Assembly (NCBI RefSeq): GCF_015222005.1
Contig: NZ_JADFFL010000004.1
Span: 310,001 to 374,000, forward strand
Direction of reading: 5' to 3'
Length of the DNA stretch: 64,000 nucleotides
Source of the DNA: Mucilaginibacter myungsuensis
GTDB taxonomy: Bacteria > Bacteroidota > Bacteroidia > Sphingobacteriales > Sphingobacteriaceae
Each line of letters begins with the position of its first letter. Position 1 is the first letter of the stretch. The notes under the pieces are model-generated. The model saw only the letters and a program-made list of their open reading frames with translations. It was not told the DNA's origin and made no database searches. Both the position numbers and the translations under genes were made by a program. Of this stretch, positions 17,496 through 28,277 are shown piece by piece.

Positions 17496-18257
17496 TTACA
17501 CGATCCTCTTTATTATCCTCAAATTATGCGTGTATTTCTTAGCTTCGGCCGAGTAGATGCCGTGGTTGTCTATCTTATCTATACGTACTTTGCCCGATGC
17601 ATGGATCACTTGCTCGTTGTTCAGCATCAGGCCAACGTGATTGATCCTGCCTTCGGCGTTGTCAAAGAAGGCCAGGTCGCCTAACTGGGCTTCCTGTATA
17701 AAGTTGACTACGGTGCCTTGTTCGGCTTGCAGGTAGGCGTCGCGTTTTAGGCTGATACCTTGCAGGCGATAGATGGCTTGTACAAATCCCGAACAATCCA
17801 CACCACAATGTGTGCGTCCCCCCCAATGGTAGGGCACATTTAAAAAAGAACGGGCTATATCCTCCATTGGTTTGTCGGCCACAGTTTCACCTACGATCTC
17901 GAATAACTCGTTATTAATGTGACAGGTAGTGCCTTTTAAAAATGATAATGAACTGCCGATAGGGAGGTAAAAAATGCTATTGTCGGCTATCCTCCAGGCT
18001 TGGGTTACCGGCAAAGTGGTAAGCGGAATAACAGTATTTTGCAACGCCTGATATTCCTTTTGCGATAGTGCAACAAATTGCAGGCCGCTGGCCCAGCCTT
18101 CGTAACCGTCCATAGTGGTAATGATGCGGGCCCACTCGCCCTGCCACTCCATGATTTCAAAAGTTTCGCCGAATAACAATTGCGATACCTGCTCGCTTCG
18201 CGATGTTGGTTCGGCGCGGAGGGGTACGATCGCAAGGTTACAAATTCCGTATTCCAT
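17496..18257 (-). CDS. NlpC/P60-family peptidoglycan hydrolase
   Basis: A cysteine endopeptidase of the C40 family that cuts cell-wall peptides, typically gamma-D-Glu to diamino acid bonds. An SH3-like targeting domain covers about residues 1-65 and the NlpC/P60 domain about 130-253. Catalytic Cys 155 is in HCGVDCSGF, and His 207 is in RINHVGLM. VIHASGKVRID marks the end of the fold. I see no signal peptide, as is common for the cytosolic-looking Bacteroidota version of this SH3-NlpC architecture, so the site of action is uncertain. It lies downstream of the ferredoxin gene on the same strand. Confidence 0.88.
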   Translation of the reverse strand: MEYGICNLAIVPLRAEPTSRSEQVSQLLFGETFEIMEWQGEWARIITTMDGYEGWASGLQFVALSQKEYQALQNTVIPLTTLPVTQAWRIADNSIFYLPIGSSLSFLKGTTCHINNELFEIVGETVADKPMEDIARSFLNVPYHWGGRTHCGVDCSGFVQAIYRLQGISLKRDAYLQAEQGTVVNFIQEAQLGDLAFFDNAEGRINHVGLMLNNEQVIHASGKVRIDKIDNHGIYSAEAKKYTHNLRIIKRIV

Positions 18258-18314
18258 AGATATTTTTAAAACTACAAGTTGTACGTCGCTTTGTCTATAA
18301 TTGTTTCAATAAAA

Positions 18315-18343
18315 AAGGGAATGTATAAAAAATACATTCCCTT
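18315..18343 (-). terminator. Intrinsic terminator after the ferredoxin gene
   Basis: Perfect 12-bp arms (AAGGGAATGTAT / ATACATTCCCTT) with a 5-base loop are followed on the minus strand by six T residues. It lies 30 bases past the ferredoxin stop. Confidence 0.9.
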
Positions 18344-18372
18344 GCTCAAATTTTAGCTAAAGCCGCAAGTTG

Positions 18373-18723
18373 TTAACCAACGTGCAGCCAATCTTTTTTA
18401 GCATGTAATTCCTCTTCTGTCTCGCGGATGTCTTCATCATCCACACAGCAGTCCACAGGACATACCGCCGCGCACTGCGGCTCATCATGGAAGCCTACGC
18501 ACTCGGTGCACTTATCCGGTACGATGTAATAAATATCGTCAGACAGGGCCGCCTGAGTCTCCTCGGCATTAATGGTGTTACCATCGCCAAAATCAATAAC
18601 ACCTTTTAACGATGTGCCATCGCTAAAACGCCATGCGGCGCCGGCATCATATATAGCGTTGTTAGGGCATTCCGGTTCGCAAGCCCCACAGTTTATACAT
18701 TCATCGGTGATCTTTATCGCCAT
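18373..18723 (-). CDS. 2[4Fe-4S] ferredoxin, Alvin-like
   Basis: A small soluble electron carrier of 116 residues. The first cluster motif is CINCGACEPECP (Cys 9, 12, 15, 19). The second is widened: CTEC, then eight residues, then CAAVCP, the C-x2-C-x8-C-x3-C spacing known from the Allochromatium-type ferredoxin. An acidic 40-residue stretch lies between the clusters. It is divergent from the acyl-CoA reductase gene. A -7 box (TATATTTG on the minus strand, 18799-18806) lies about 75 bases upstream. Confidence 0.93.
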   Translation of the reverse strand: MAIKITDECINCGACEPECPNNAIYDAGAAWRFSDGTSLKGVIDFGDGNTINAEETQAALSDDIYYIVPDKCTECVGFHDEPQCAAVCPVDCCVDDEDIRETEEELHAKKDWLHVG

Positions 18724-18798
18724 TTTATATCGAATATCTTAATATACTACCTTAACTTTGTCCCTTAAAATAAGTTTGCCTCTTTCATTTTAAGATCG

Positions 18799-18806
18799 CA
18801 AATATA
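18799..18806 (-). promoter_or_regulatory. -7 box (TATATTTG) for the ferredoxin gene
   Basis: A perfect TAnnTTTG match on the minus strand in the divergent gap. It would give a leader of about 70 bases before the ferredoxin start at 18723. Confidence 0.5.
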
Positions 18807-18848
18807 ACAAAAAAATGAGTTAGAGGCTTCAAAAACCTCACCATCAAT

Positions 18849-19874
18849 ATGTCAAAATTACAAAAAGACCATATCGCGAGCGCCTTAGCTAAACTTGGAC
18901 AACAACTAAGTGAACCACAAGGCGATGTGCAACACATCATCCAGACCGAACAACACTATAACGCATGGTTCACCCCGGATAGTGTCACCTCGGCCATCAC
19001 CGCGTGGGGCGAAGCCCTTAACGAAACGGATATCGACACCTGGTTAAGCAAATACCTGCAACTATCAGGCCGCGAACCCAAAAAGGTAGGACTTATTTTG
19101 GCTGGTAATATTCCATTGGTAGGTCTGCACGATGTTTTGTCGGTTTTAGCGAGCGGGCATCATGCACTCATCAAAGCATCTACACAAGACGCGCGGTTGA
19201 TAAAACAAGTGTTAAAATTATTGGTGGATATTGAACCTGCCTTTGCGGATCAATTTTCTTTCATCGAACGCCTGACCGATTTCGACGCCGTTATCGCCAC
19301 CGGCAGTAATAACTCATCGCGCTACTTTGACTATTACTTTGGTAAGGTGCCTAACATTATCCGCAAAAACCGTAATAGCGTAGCCGTGCTGACCGGTAAT
19401 GAATCGTCGGAAGAATTAAGTCGATTAGGCCACGATATCTTTGACTTTTACGGATTGGGCTGTCGTAATGTATCTAAATTGTTGGTGCCGGAAGGATATA
19501 ACTTTAATCATTTTTTCGAGTCGATAGAAGATCAGAAAGCCATCATCCATCACCATAAGTACAATAACAATTACGACTACAATAAATCCATCTACCTAGT
19601 GAATGGTGACAAACACCTCGATAACGGCTTTTTGCTGGTGAAAGAGGATGAACGTATGGCATCGCCTTTAGCGGTAGTTTATTTTGAATACTACAAAGAC
19701 GAGCAGGCCATTACCGAATTATTGCTGCGCGATAGCGACAATATCCAATGCATCGTAACCAATGTACCATTGCAAGTACCCAACCAAGTGGTCACTTTCG
19801 GCCAAAGCCAACACCCCGCGCTATGGGACTACGCCGACGGAATTGATACCATGGATTTTTTGGCAGATCTTTAA
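18849..19874 (+). CDS. LuxC-type acyl-CoA reductase
   Basis: This 341-residue protein resembles the LuxC family within the aldehyde dehydrogenase superfamily, which reduces acyl-CoA or acyl thioesters to aldehydes with NADPH. Visible features are VGLILAGNIPLVGLHDVLS (about 79-97), ALIKASTQDARLI, ATGSNNSSRYFDYYFG, VAVLTGNESSEEL, and the stretch DFYGLGCRNVSKLLVP, which carries the probable catalytic Cys in GCRN. The true substrate is unknown; in Bacteroidota the gene is common without any lux genes. It is divergent from a ferredoxin. Confidence 0.82.
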   Translation: MSKLQKDHIASALAKLGQQLSEPQGDVQHIIQTEQHYNAWFTPDSVTSAITAWGEALNETDIDTWLSKYLQLSGREPKKVGLILAGNIPLVGLHDVLSVLASGHHALIKASTQDARLIKQVLKLLVDIEPAFADQFSFIERLTDFDAVIATGSNNSSRYFDYYFGKVPNIIRKNRNSVAVLTGNESSEELSRLGHDIFDFYGLGCRNVSKLLVPEGYNFNHFFESIEDQKAIIHHHKYNNNYDYNKSIYLVNGDKHLDNGFLLVKEDERMASPLAVVYFEYYKDEQAITELLLRDSDNIQCIVTNVPLQVPNQVVTFGQSQHPALWDYADGIDTMDFLADL

Positions 19875-19900
19875 AATAACGATACCTTTGGTTTTCTGGG

Positions 19901-20022
19901 AGGTGAAAGGTAAAAGGCGAAAGGTTAAAGGTTTATTGCTTGCGATAAACATATATTAGGCATATTGGTTGATAAAGACCTTTCGCCTTTAACCTTTAAC
20001 CTTTCGCCTTAACCTTCAGCCT
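19901..20022. repeat. GGTTAAAGGCGAAAGG-type inverted repeat
   Basis: The left arm 19901-19931 (AAAGGCGAAAGGTTAAAGG) and right arm 19978-20022 (CCTTTAACCTTTCGCCTTT) are complementary, with extra word copies on both sides. It sits between the acyl-CoA reductase and the small gene before ftsE. Confidence 0.8.
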
Positions 20023-20029
20023 CAAAGAA

Positions 20030-20233
20030 ATGTATATAATAAAAGTTAAAGGCGTTGCCAAGATACCCGACTATGTGCAGCTGCGCGACGATAAGTTTAC
20101 GCTGCTGGCTTATTTTAGGGTAGACAGGCCCGAGAAACATTTGGATAAAGTAGGCCTGGGTGATAAAAAAGACCAGATAATGGGTCTGGTGAACGAATTG
20201 CCTTTTGGGCAGATATTAAAATTGGAGCTATAA
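20030..20233 (+). CDS. Small conserved protein upstream of ftsE
   Basis: A 67-residue protein I cannot name. It begins MYIIKVKGVAKIPDYVQL and ends GQILKLEL, a mixed alpha/beta pattern without Cys, signal peptide or membrane segment. It ends 4 bases before ftsE, so the two genes are very likely co-transcribed and coupled. Regular codon use and tight packing support a real gene. Its role could be linked to FtsE, but nothing in the sequence proves this. Confidence 0.75.
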   Translation: MYIIKVKGVAKIPDYVQLRDDKFTLLAYFRVDRPEKHLDKVGLGDKKDQIMGLVNELPFGQILKLEL

Positions 20234-20237
20234 TACC

Positions 20238-20921
20238 ATGATAGGGAATACCATTATAAAATTGCAGGGAGCGGATATTTTTCAGGAGAAGCACCTGGTA
20301 CTGAGTAACGTTAACCTGCATATTGATAAAGGCGATTTTGTTTGGCTGATCGGTGCGACCGGATCTGGCAAAAGCAGTTTGCTGAAGGTAATTTATGGCG
20401 ACATCAATATCACCAATGGCGAAGGCCATGCCGGCGGGTACGATCTTAAAAAGCTGACCCAAAAGGACGTGCCATTTCTGCGCCGTAAACTGGGGATCGT
20501 TTTTCAGGATTTTCAGTTATTGACAGATCGCTCTATCGAAGATAACCTGCGTTTTGTGATGCAGGCCACCGGCTGGACCGACAAGAACCTGATCACCGAG
20601 CGTACGCTTGACGTGTTAGAGAAAGTTGGACTGCGCTCTAAAGTTAAAAAGATGCCGCACGAGCTATCCGGCGGCGAGCAGCAACGTGTGGTTATTGCCC
20701 GTGCGCTGATCAATGACCCCGAGATCATCCTGGCCGACGAACCTACCGGTAACCTTGATCCGGATACGTCTGAAGAAATCGTGATGCTGCTGAAACAGAT
20801 TAGTCAATCAGGCACGGCGGTACTCATTGCCACGCACGATTATCATATCATCCGCACGTTCCCGTCGCGCATTATTAAATGCGAGACCGGTAAGGTTTTG
20901 GAGGATGTGCAGATAGCGTAG
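20238..20921 (+). CDS. ftsE: Cell division ATP-binding protein FtsE
   Basis: FtsE is the ABC ATPase that, with membrane partner FtsX, controls peptidoglycan hydrolases at the septum. The 227 residues contain Walker [10 protein letters not shown], the Q-loop VFQDFQLL, the signature LSGGEQQR, Walker [13 protein letters not shown] and the H-loop [14 protein letters not shown] is typical of the FtsE/LolD group. No ftsX lies next to it in this window; in Bacteroidota it is often elsewhere. LolD-like function is the main alternative, but FtsE fits the N-terminal pattern better. Confidence 0.82.
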   Translation: MIGNTIIKLQGADIFQEKHLVLSNVNLHIDKGDFVWLIGATGSGKSSLLKVIYGDINITNGEGHAGGYDLKKLTQKDVPFLRRKLGIVFQDFQLLTDRSIEDNLRFVMQATGWTDKNLITERTLDVLEKVGLRSKVKKMPHELSGGEQQRVVIARALINDPEIILADEPTGNLDPDTSEEIVMLLKQISQSGTAVLIATHDYHIIRTFPSRIIKCETGKVLEDVQIA

Positions 20922-20922
20922 T

Positions 20923-21054
20923 TTAAGTCTGGAGTTGGAAGTCTTAAGTCAGAAGTCAAAATTATTTGATCATGGCATCCCCTTCTAACTTAGAACTTCT
21001 TACTCAAGACTTTGGACTCAAGACTTGGGACTTCTGACTTAAGACTTTTGGCTA
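20923..21054. repeat. AAGTCTTAAGTC-type inverted repeat before grpE
   Basis: AGTCTTAAGTCAGAAGTC on the left is the exact reverse complement of the 18 bases GACTTCTGACTTAAGACT on the right. Additional words (GACTCAAGACTT, GGACTCAAGAC) fill the space. It separates ftsE from the grpE promoter region. Confidence 0.85.
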
Positions 21055-21126
21055 AAACGACAGTACCCAACTGCCATCATCTGCAAAAATATTTCACTGC
21101 ACTGACATGATGGCGCAAACCGCCAC

Positions 21127-21143
21127 TTGGCAGGATACTTGTT
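21127..21143 (+). promoter_or_regulatory. Candidate sigma-54 (-24/-12) promoter of grpE-dnaJ
   Basis: TTGGCAGGATACTTGTT matches the sigma-54 consensus TGGCACG-N4-TTGC with the correct GG-to-G(C/T) spacing. Only the last base of the -12 element differs. A CCATCAT / ATGATGG inverted pair (21074-21080, 21107-21113) lies upstream. Transcription would begin near 21154. Confidence 0.45.
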
Positions 21144-21158
21144 TTGCACTACCCGCTA

Positions 21159-21761
21159 ATGAATTTTAAAGATATGCTTAAAAAAAAGAAGACGGAAGAT
21201 CAGGAACTTCACGATCTTCCTGAAGAAGTGTCAGCAGAAGATACTTTGACAGGTGATGATACGCCCGAAACTGAGACAGAGACCGAAACTCCTGAGGTTG
21301 CGGCTGGTCCGAGTGCCGAAGATAAGTTGAAAGACGAATTGGCCCAGGCTAATGATAAATATTTACGCTTATATGCCGAGTTCGACAACTTCCGTCGCCG
21401 CACCCGCGAAGAGCGTACCGAGTTGTTAAAGACCGCCGGTAAAGAAATGGTGGTAGCTATGCTGCCCGTGCTGGACGATTTTGAGCGTGCCGCCAAAGCC
21501 ATGGAGAACTCTACCGATGTTAATGCCGTGAAAGAAGGTGTGGCGCTGGTTCAGCATAAGATCAAAAATATTTTAGGCCAAAAAGGTTTAACTGAAATGG
21601 AAGCCGTTGGTCAGCCATTTGATGCGGATATTCACGAAGCCATTACCAGCATCCCTGCCCCAACAGATGATATGAAAGGCAAGGTGATAGACCAGATGGA
21701 AAAAGGCTATTACCTGAACGATAAGGTAGTACGCTTTGCTAAGGTGATAGTAGGAGCGTAA
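21159..21761 (+). CDS. grpE: Nucleotide exchange factor GrpE
   Basis: GrpE releases ADP from DnaK in the Hsp70 cycle. The protein has an acidic, disordered N-terminus (residues 10-50, many Glu/Thr/Asp), a long coiled coil, and the C-terminal wing domain with YAEFDNFRRRTREER, LLPVLDDFERA and GQPFDADIHEAI. ATG 21159 (MNFKDML) is taken as the start, giving about 200 residues. If the sigma-54 promoter is right, the next ATG at 21174 (MLKKKK) would have a more normal leader and is a good alternative. dnaJ follows 119 bases downstream. Confidence 0.94.
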   Translation: MNFKDMLKKKKTEDQELHDLPEEVSAEDTLTGDDTPETETETETPEVAAGPSAEDKLKDELAQANDKYLRLYAEFDNFRRRTREERTELLKTAGKEMVVAMLPVLDDFERAAKAMENSTDVNAVKEGVALVQHKIKNILGQKGLTEMEAVGQPFDADIHEAITSIPAPTDDMKGKVIDQMEKGYYLNDKVVRFAKVIVGA

Positions 21762-21762
21762 T

Positions 21763-21872
21763 TCAGTGATAAGTTAATCGGTGATCAGTTGATCGGGACC
21801 GGTGACTGTATCCAGTTGTTAAGACTGGTTAACTGCTCACTGGTCACTGGTTAACCGACCACCGATCACAGA
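21763..21872. repeat. GTGATCAGT/GGTGACTG-type inverted repeat between grpE and dnaJ
   Basis: Words such as CGGTGATCAGTTGATCGG and CCGGTGACTG on the left face CACTGGTCACTGG and CCGACCACCGATCAC on the right. Half of a similar element lies at 4367-4392. Confidence 0.7.
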
Positions 21873-21880
21873 TAAAGAAG

Positions 21881-23047
21881 ATGTCAAAAAGAGATTATTA
21901 CGACGTATTGGGCGTTGCCCGGGGCGCTTCGGCCGAGGAGGTGAAGAAGGCTTACCGTAAGATGGCCATTAAGTATCACCCGGATAAGAACCCGGGCGAT
22001 AAGGAAGCCGAAGAAAGCTTTAAAGAAGCGGCCGAGGCTTACGAGGTATTGAGCAGCCCTGAGAAACGTCAGCGTTACGATCAGTTCGGTCATTCGGCCA
22101 ATGCCGGTTCGGCGGCCGGTGGTTACGGCGGCGGCGGCATGGATATGAACGACATATTCAGTCAGTTCGGCGATATATTTGGCGGTGGCGGCGGCAGCCC
22201 GTTCGAAGGTTTCTTCGGCGGCGGCGGTGGCCGTCAGGGTGGTGGCCGCAGGGTTGCCCGTGGCACCAACCTGCGTATCAAAGTAAAACTGACTTTAGAG
22301 GAGATAGCTAACGGTACCGAAAAGAAGATCAAGGTAAACAAACAGATCGTCTGTAAAACCTGCGATGGCAGCGGCGCGAAGGATAAAGCATCTTTCCAAA
22401 CCTGTAAAACTTGTGGCGGACAGGGTTCGGTACGCAGGGTGACCAATACCATATTGGGCCAAATGCAAACCACCAGCACTTGCCCTACCTGTAACGGCGA
22501 AGGCACGCAGATCACCAATAAATGTACATCGTGCCACGGCGACGGTATTGTTAGAGGTGAAGAAACGATCACCATTAATATCCCTGCCGGTGTAAGCGAA
22601 GGCATGCAACTGAGCATGAGCGGCAAAGGTAATGCTGCCCCACGCGGTGGTGTACCGGGAGATCTGATCATCCTGATCGAGGAAACCCTGCACGAGACCT
22701 TAAAGCGCGATGGCCATAATGTGATCTACGATATGCATATTAGCTTTATTGACGCGGCCTTAGGTACCAGTGTAGAGGTACCTACCATTGATGGTAAAGC
22801 CAAGATCAAGATAGAACCAGGCACACAAGGTGGCCGTATCCTGCGCTTAAAAGGCAAAGGCGTACCCGAGGTAAACTCTTACAACCGCGGCGACCAATTA
22901 GTGCACGTGAATATCTGGACCCCAAAAGCCCTTAACCGCGAAGAGCGCGAAATATTAGAAAAACTACAAGACTCACCCAACTTTAAACCCAACCCGGGCA
23001 AGAACGAAAAAAGTTTCTTTGAGCGGATGAAGGAATATTTTGAATAG
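21881..23047 (+). CDS. dnaJ: Chaperone protein DnaJ
   Basis: DnaJ is the Hsp40 co-chaperone that stimulates DnaK ATPase and delivers unfolded clients. The J domain (1-70) has the HPD motif in [10 protein letters not shown] Gly/Phe-rich segment follows (about 75-130). Four zinc-binding repeats come next: [30 protein letters not shown] and [10 protein letters not shown]. Two C-terminal beta domains complete the fold. At 388 residues it is a full type I DnaJ. It is downstream of grpE in the same direction; dnaK is not in this window. Confidence 0.97.
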   Translation: MSKRDYYDVLGVARGASAEEVKKAYRKMAIKYHPDKNPGDKEAEESFKEAAEAYEVLSSPEKRQRYDQFGHSANAGSAAGGYGGGGMDMNDIFSQFGDIFGGGGGSPFEGFFGGGGGRQGGGRRVARGTNLRIKVKLTLEEIANGTEKKIKVNKQIVCKTCDGSGAKDKASFQTCKTCGGQGSVRRVTNTILGQMQTTSTCPTCNGEGTQITNKCTSCHGDGIVRGEETITINIPAGVSEGMQLSMSGKGNAAPRGGVPGDLIILIEETLHETLKRDGHNVIYDMHISFIDAALGTSVEVPTIDGKAKIKIEPGTQGGRILRLKGKGVPEVNSYNRGDQLVHVNIWTPKALNREEREILEKLQDSPNFKPNPGKNEKSFFERMKEYFE

Positions 23048-23359
23048 AGCCCCTGGCCCCTAAAGGGGAGGTAGAAAATAATTGACGGCCCGAAGTGAAA
23101 ACTTTGGGCCGTTCTGCTTATAGACTTTTGTCATTCTAAGGAACGAAGAACCTTCTCTATGCGATAAAGTAGCCACTAACACCATACCACTGCTGCTGTA
23201 CAAAGCGAGCGGAGGCCGGCGATGTGCGCCGGGCGACGTTAGGCTTGCGAGTTCTATCTTTGGCAACGATCGACAGTAAATAACAATGCTTAATTTAAAA
23301 CTATTTTATTAGTTTGATCGGGTCTTTTCTTATCTTGCCTCATTAATAAGCTTATCACC
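23048..23359. other. Gap after dnaJ: terminator plus repeat fragments
   Basis: Bases 23046-23072 hold a CCCCTAAAGGGG palindrome, and 23085-23112 a strong hairpin (separate entry). Bases 23129-23153 are a decayed arm of the GTCATTGCGAGG family (GTCATTCTAAGGAACGAAG). The remaining 180 bases contain no recognisable gene. CTTATCTTGCC near 23332 resembles a -7 element for the next gene. Confidence 0.5.
23085..23112 (+). terminator. Hairpin terminator after dnaJ, GAAA tetraloop
   Basis: ACGGCCCGAAGT and ACTTTGGGCCGT form a 12-bp stem with a single wobble pair, closed by a GAAA tetraloop. No long U-run follows, so it may be a Rho-aided end or an mRNA 3' stabiliser. Confidence 0.65.
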
Positions 23360-24874
23360 ATGTCGCCAAAGATCCGTAACCTGTTGCTGTTATTCCTTGC
23401 TTTACTAATGAACGCTTGTCAGCGTCGACAAAATGATGGACAAGGTAAGCAAACGCTGATCGAAGGCCGGGTTACAAACTTGCAGGTTTACCCACGCTAC
23501 CGCTCCATGACGCTATCTGTTAAGGATTATGGCGGCGGCACATCAAACTACACCGCCGATATTAAGAAGGATGGCTCGTTCAAGATCCGTTTTACGCAAT
23601 ACATAGCCCAGGATGTAACGTTAGAACCGATGGTTGGCGTGCTGATCGCCCATCCCGGAGATAGTATCCATATCGATATCGACTTTGCCGATATCGGGAA
23701 CGTGAAATTTTCTGGCGATGCCGAAAAGACCAATACCGATCTTTATCAGTACATCAATGGCAACTACGTTGTCAATGATAACGACGATCTGAAAAATTTT
23801 AACATCATGTTGTTAAAGGAATACAAAATAGCCAATGATGCCCTATATGCCGACCTGATGCGCAAACGTCAAGAATTCATCAACGAACACGACCCGAATG
23901 ACGAGTTTAAAGATTGGACCGCCAATTATTTAAGAGTCAACTATATAAATACTGTTAGCGAATTTACCTGGCGGCACTTTCGGTATAAGCGTGCAAAGAA
24001 AATCGCTCAATACAATGCCGACAGTCTACAAGCCTACCTTCCTGCCGACGACGAGATCCAAAAGATCGTTAATTCAAATGTCTTTTACTCCGAGAGTTAT
24101 GATATGGCTATACATACGCAACTACCTGTTGCAAAAAAGTCGGCGACAGACAACAGCAAAATGACTGATCTCACTATAACTGGTATCCCACAAAAAGCGG
24201 AACAAGCACTCTCTGGCAGTAGGTTCGATAGCAAGTCTGTCCACAGGGCAATAGAAGTAATGATCGCGTCGAGTGGCGATGATCGTATCAGGCAAGTACG
24301 TGCCGGCAAATTCTTTGAGTATCTCATAAATAATAATTTGTTGAAGGAATTTGAGGAAAACAGGCCGCTATTCGATTCTACCATCAACATACCATTTATC
24401 AGGGAGCCATTGTTAAAGAATTACGCCGCAGTAAAAGAGAACAAAGAGCAGCCGGAAATAGCGTCGGCCAAGACTTTAGGCGGATTGGATACGGCAGCGA
24501 AAGCTTTTATCCAGCCGATATTGCAAAAGCACCAAGGCAAAGTCATCTACCTTTACCTTTGGGGCACCTGGTGCCCGCCTTGTGTTAAAGAACTACCTAA
24601 AAAAAGCGCCATGATGGAACGCTTTAAGGGAAAAAATGTCGACTTTGTTTTTATCTGCATGGGAGAGACCGGGCAAAAGTGGCAAGAGATGATACGCCAA
24701 TTTCATATTGAAGCGGCCGATAACTATTTTACCGACGTTAAGTTGACCAACAGCGTTTGGAAAGGGCTGGTTCGAGGTGGCATCCCTTATAGTATCCTGA
24801 TCAATAAAAAAGGTGTGATTGTCGAGTCGGGCCACATGATCATGTCCGACCATAAAATATTCGAACAGTTGTAA
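23360..24874 (+). CDS. TlpA-like thioredoxin-domain lipoprotein
   Basis: A 504-residue envelope protein. The signal peptide ends in the lipobox LMNAC (Cys 20). The long middle part (about 30-370) is an N-terminal domain typical of Bacteroidota TlpA-like proteins, with a beta-rich start (EGRVTNLQVY) and a helical section. The C-terminal thioredoxin fold has the redox site GTWCPPCVKE near residue 395 and the cis-Pro region GGIPYSILI. It probably reduces disulfides of, or delivers electrons to, periplasmic proteins; its partner is unknown. It stands alone between dnaJ and ligA. Confidence 0.88.
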   Translation: MSPKIRNLLLLFLALLMNACQRRQNDGQGKQTLIEGRVTNLQVYPRYRSMTLSVKDYGGGTSNYTADIKKDGSFKIRFTQYIAQDVTLEPMVGVLIAHPGDSIHIDIDFADIGNVKFSGDAEKTNTDLYQYINGNYVVNDNDDLKNFNIMLLKEYKIANDALYADLMRKRQEFINEHDPNDEFKDWTANYLRVNYINTVSEFTWRHFRYKRAKKIAQYNADSLQAYLPADDEIQKIVNSNVFYSESYDMAIHTQLPVAKKSATDNSKMTDLTITGIPQKAEQALSGSRFDSKSVHRAIEVMIASSGDDRIRQVRAGKFFEYLINNNLLKEFEENRPLFDSTINIPFIREPLLKNYAAVKENKEQPEIASAKTLGGLDTAAKAFIQPILQKHQGKVIYLYLWGTWCPPCVKELPKKSAMMERFKGKNVDFVFICMGETGQKWQEMIRQFHIEAADNYFTDVKLTNSVWKGLVRGGIPYSILINKKGVIVESGHMIMSDHKIFEQL

Positions 24875-25083
24875 TTGAATAGCCTTTCACAACTCCGCCA
24901 CAAAAGCGGCCCCAACGGTTTCGTTATCCTAAGAAGGTAAGCGTAGAGCCCCCGTGGAGTTTTTTAGGAATATCCAAGGCGTAAAACATATTTCCTTCTC
25001 TGCGTATTTATTCCGCTTTTTAGAGAAGATCTGCGGCCGTTCCGTTTTTACCGAGGAACTGCCTATCACATGGCCTTTATTTT

Positions 25084-27150
<2,067 letters not shown>

Positions 27151-27648
27151 TTGTCATTGCAAGTTTATAGATTCCCGAAGGGACTTTGAAAGTACAATGA
27201 CAACCCTAAGTCTCCCCTCTCGAGAGGGGACGCACTAAATTATTATAAAGCACAAACTTTCATTGGGGTGTGTTATCGCAGACCTTGCAAACTGAACACA
27301 CCCCCGACCCCTCTCAAGAGGGGAAGCGAGACTTTAAAGCATTTTTCGAACAACGTGTCATGGGCAGCGTAGCGCAGCGATCTCAGAAGACAAGTAACGA
27401 CAATGCATAGATAGTTCGCGTAGTCGAAATATCCTCGGGGACTGCCGCGTCGCCCTTCCGCACAACCTCGCACTCCGCTCCTCGCAGCAATGACAAATTA
27501 GATATTTCAGTAATTTCAAAGAGTGGTCTCTTATAGCTTCACAGCTATAAACGGCGCCGACGGCATCATAACCCATAACAAACCTTCAGGGGTCACAAAC
27601 AATTCCTCCTCCCCTTGCTTTATCTATTATAAACTAAAGCAAAACATC
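27151..27648. repeat. Gap after ligA filled with mixed repeat fragments
   Basis: Decayed GTCATTGC arms are at 27153-27165 and 27478-27497. CCCCTCTCGAGAGGGG is a palindrome at 27214-27229. GGGGTGTGTT near 27265 can pair with AACACACCCC near 27295, followed by CCCCTCTCAAGAGGGG. The last 100 bases precede the next start at 27649. An ORF with ATG at 27523 runs into the real gene but is not supported as coding. Confidence 0.5.
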
Positions 27649-28170
27649 ATGTCATATACCGAAGAAAGCAACCTGCAGAACGAGCAGAACGATCAGCCGT
27701 CGGCAAATGTTAAGCATAAAGCCATGGAGGGCGAAGGAATGGGCGGCCATCAGTTTGGCGAGGACGGCAAAGCCACACCCATGGGCGACGACAAGGCCAA
27801 TCCATCGCAGAACGCGGGTTACGCCAACCCGTATTTTGCCCGTACCGCACCATCCGACGAGGATACCGCCAATAATAATTTTAAAGCCGAAAGCCAGCAA
27901 GGCGAAGCTGACTATGACAGCGCCCATGGCGACCCAAAAGTCCCCGGCCCGCAAGAAGACCCCGAGCAGCAAAAAGTGGGTGAGGATACCAATGTAGAAG
28001 AGCCGGCCGAACAAACCGACGCGCCTGCTCCCGTAGAAGAGCCTAACGATAACCCGCCCGCAGGCGCTCCCGATACCGCTTACGAGGAACCCGGCCTTGG
28101 CGATCCGCAACCCGACCATGGCAGCGACGCAACAGAGTCGGGAGAGAACCCGGACGAATTTTTAAAATAG
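27649..28170 (+). CDS. Acidic, disordered hypothetical protein
   Basis: From ATG 27649 (MSYTEESNLQNEQ) the protein has 173 residues and is dominated by Glu, Asp, Pro, Asn and Gly, with almost no hydrophobic core, so it should be intrinsically disordered. Small repeats are visible: GMGGHQFGEDGKATPMGDD, and Pro/Glu runs such as EEPAEQTDAPAPVEEP. There is no signal peptide. I recognise no family. The composition resembles stress- or desiccation-related hydrophilic proteins, which is only a guess. It stands alone upstream of a PAS protein. Confidence 0.7.
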   Translation: MSYTEESNLQNEQNDQPSANVKHKAMEGEGMGGHQFGEDGKATPMGDDKANPSQNAGYANPYFARTAPSDEDTANNNFKAESQQGEADYDSAHGDPKVPGPQEDPEQQKVGEDTNVEEPAEQTDAPAPVEEPNDNPPAGAPDTAYEEPGLGDPQPDHGSDATESGENPDEFLK

Positions 28171-28277
28171 CTATACGCTGATACCAATAGCCGGGACATG
28201 CTAAATGCCCCGACTATAGGTACCAGTTACCAACGACGCTGTCTACTTACACCCAATAAGCGCCACAACCCTACCTT

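Noticed and set aside
23085..23112. Small RNA or riboswitch
   Set aside because: The element is a single 12-bp stem with a GAAA loop and no further conserved structure; a gene-end hairpin is the simplest reading.
27523..27648. N-terminal extension of the acidic protein
   Set aside because: The 42 added residues are of different composition and lie in repeat-rich, non-coding-like sequence; ATG 27649 is better.
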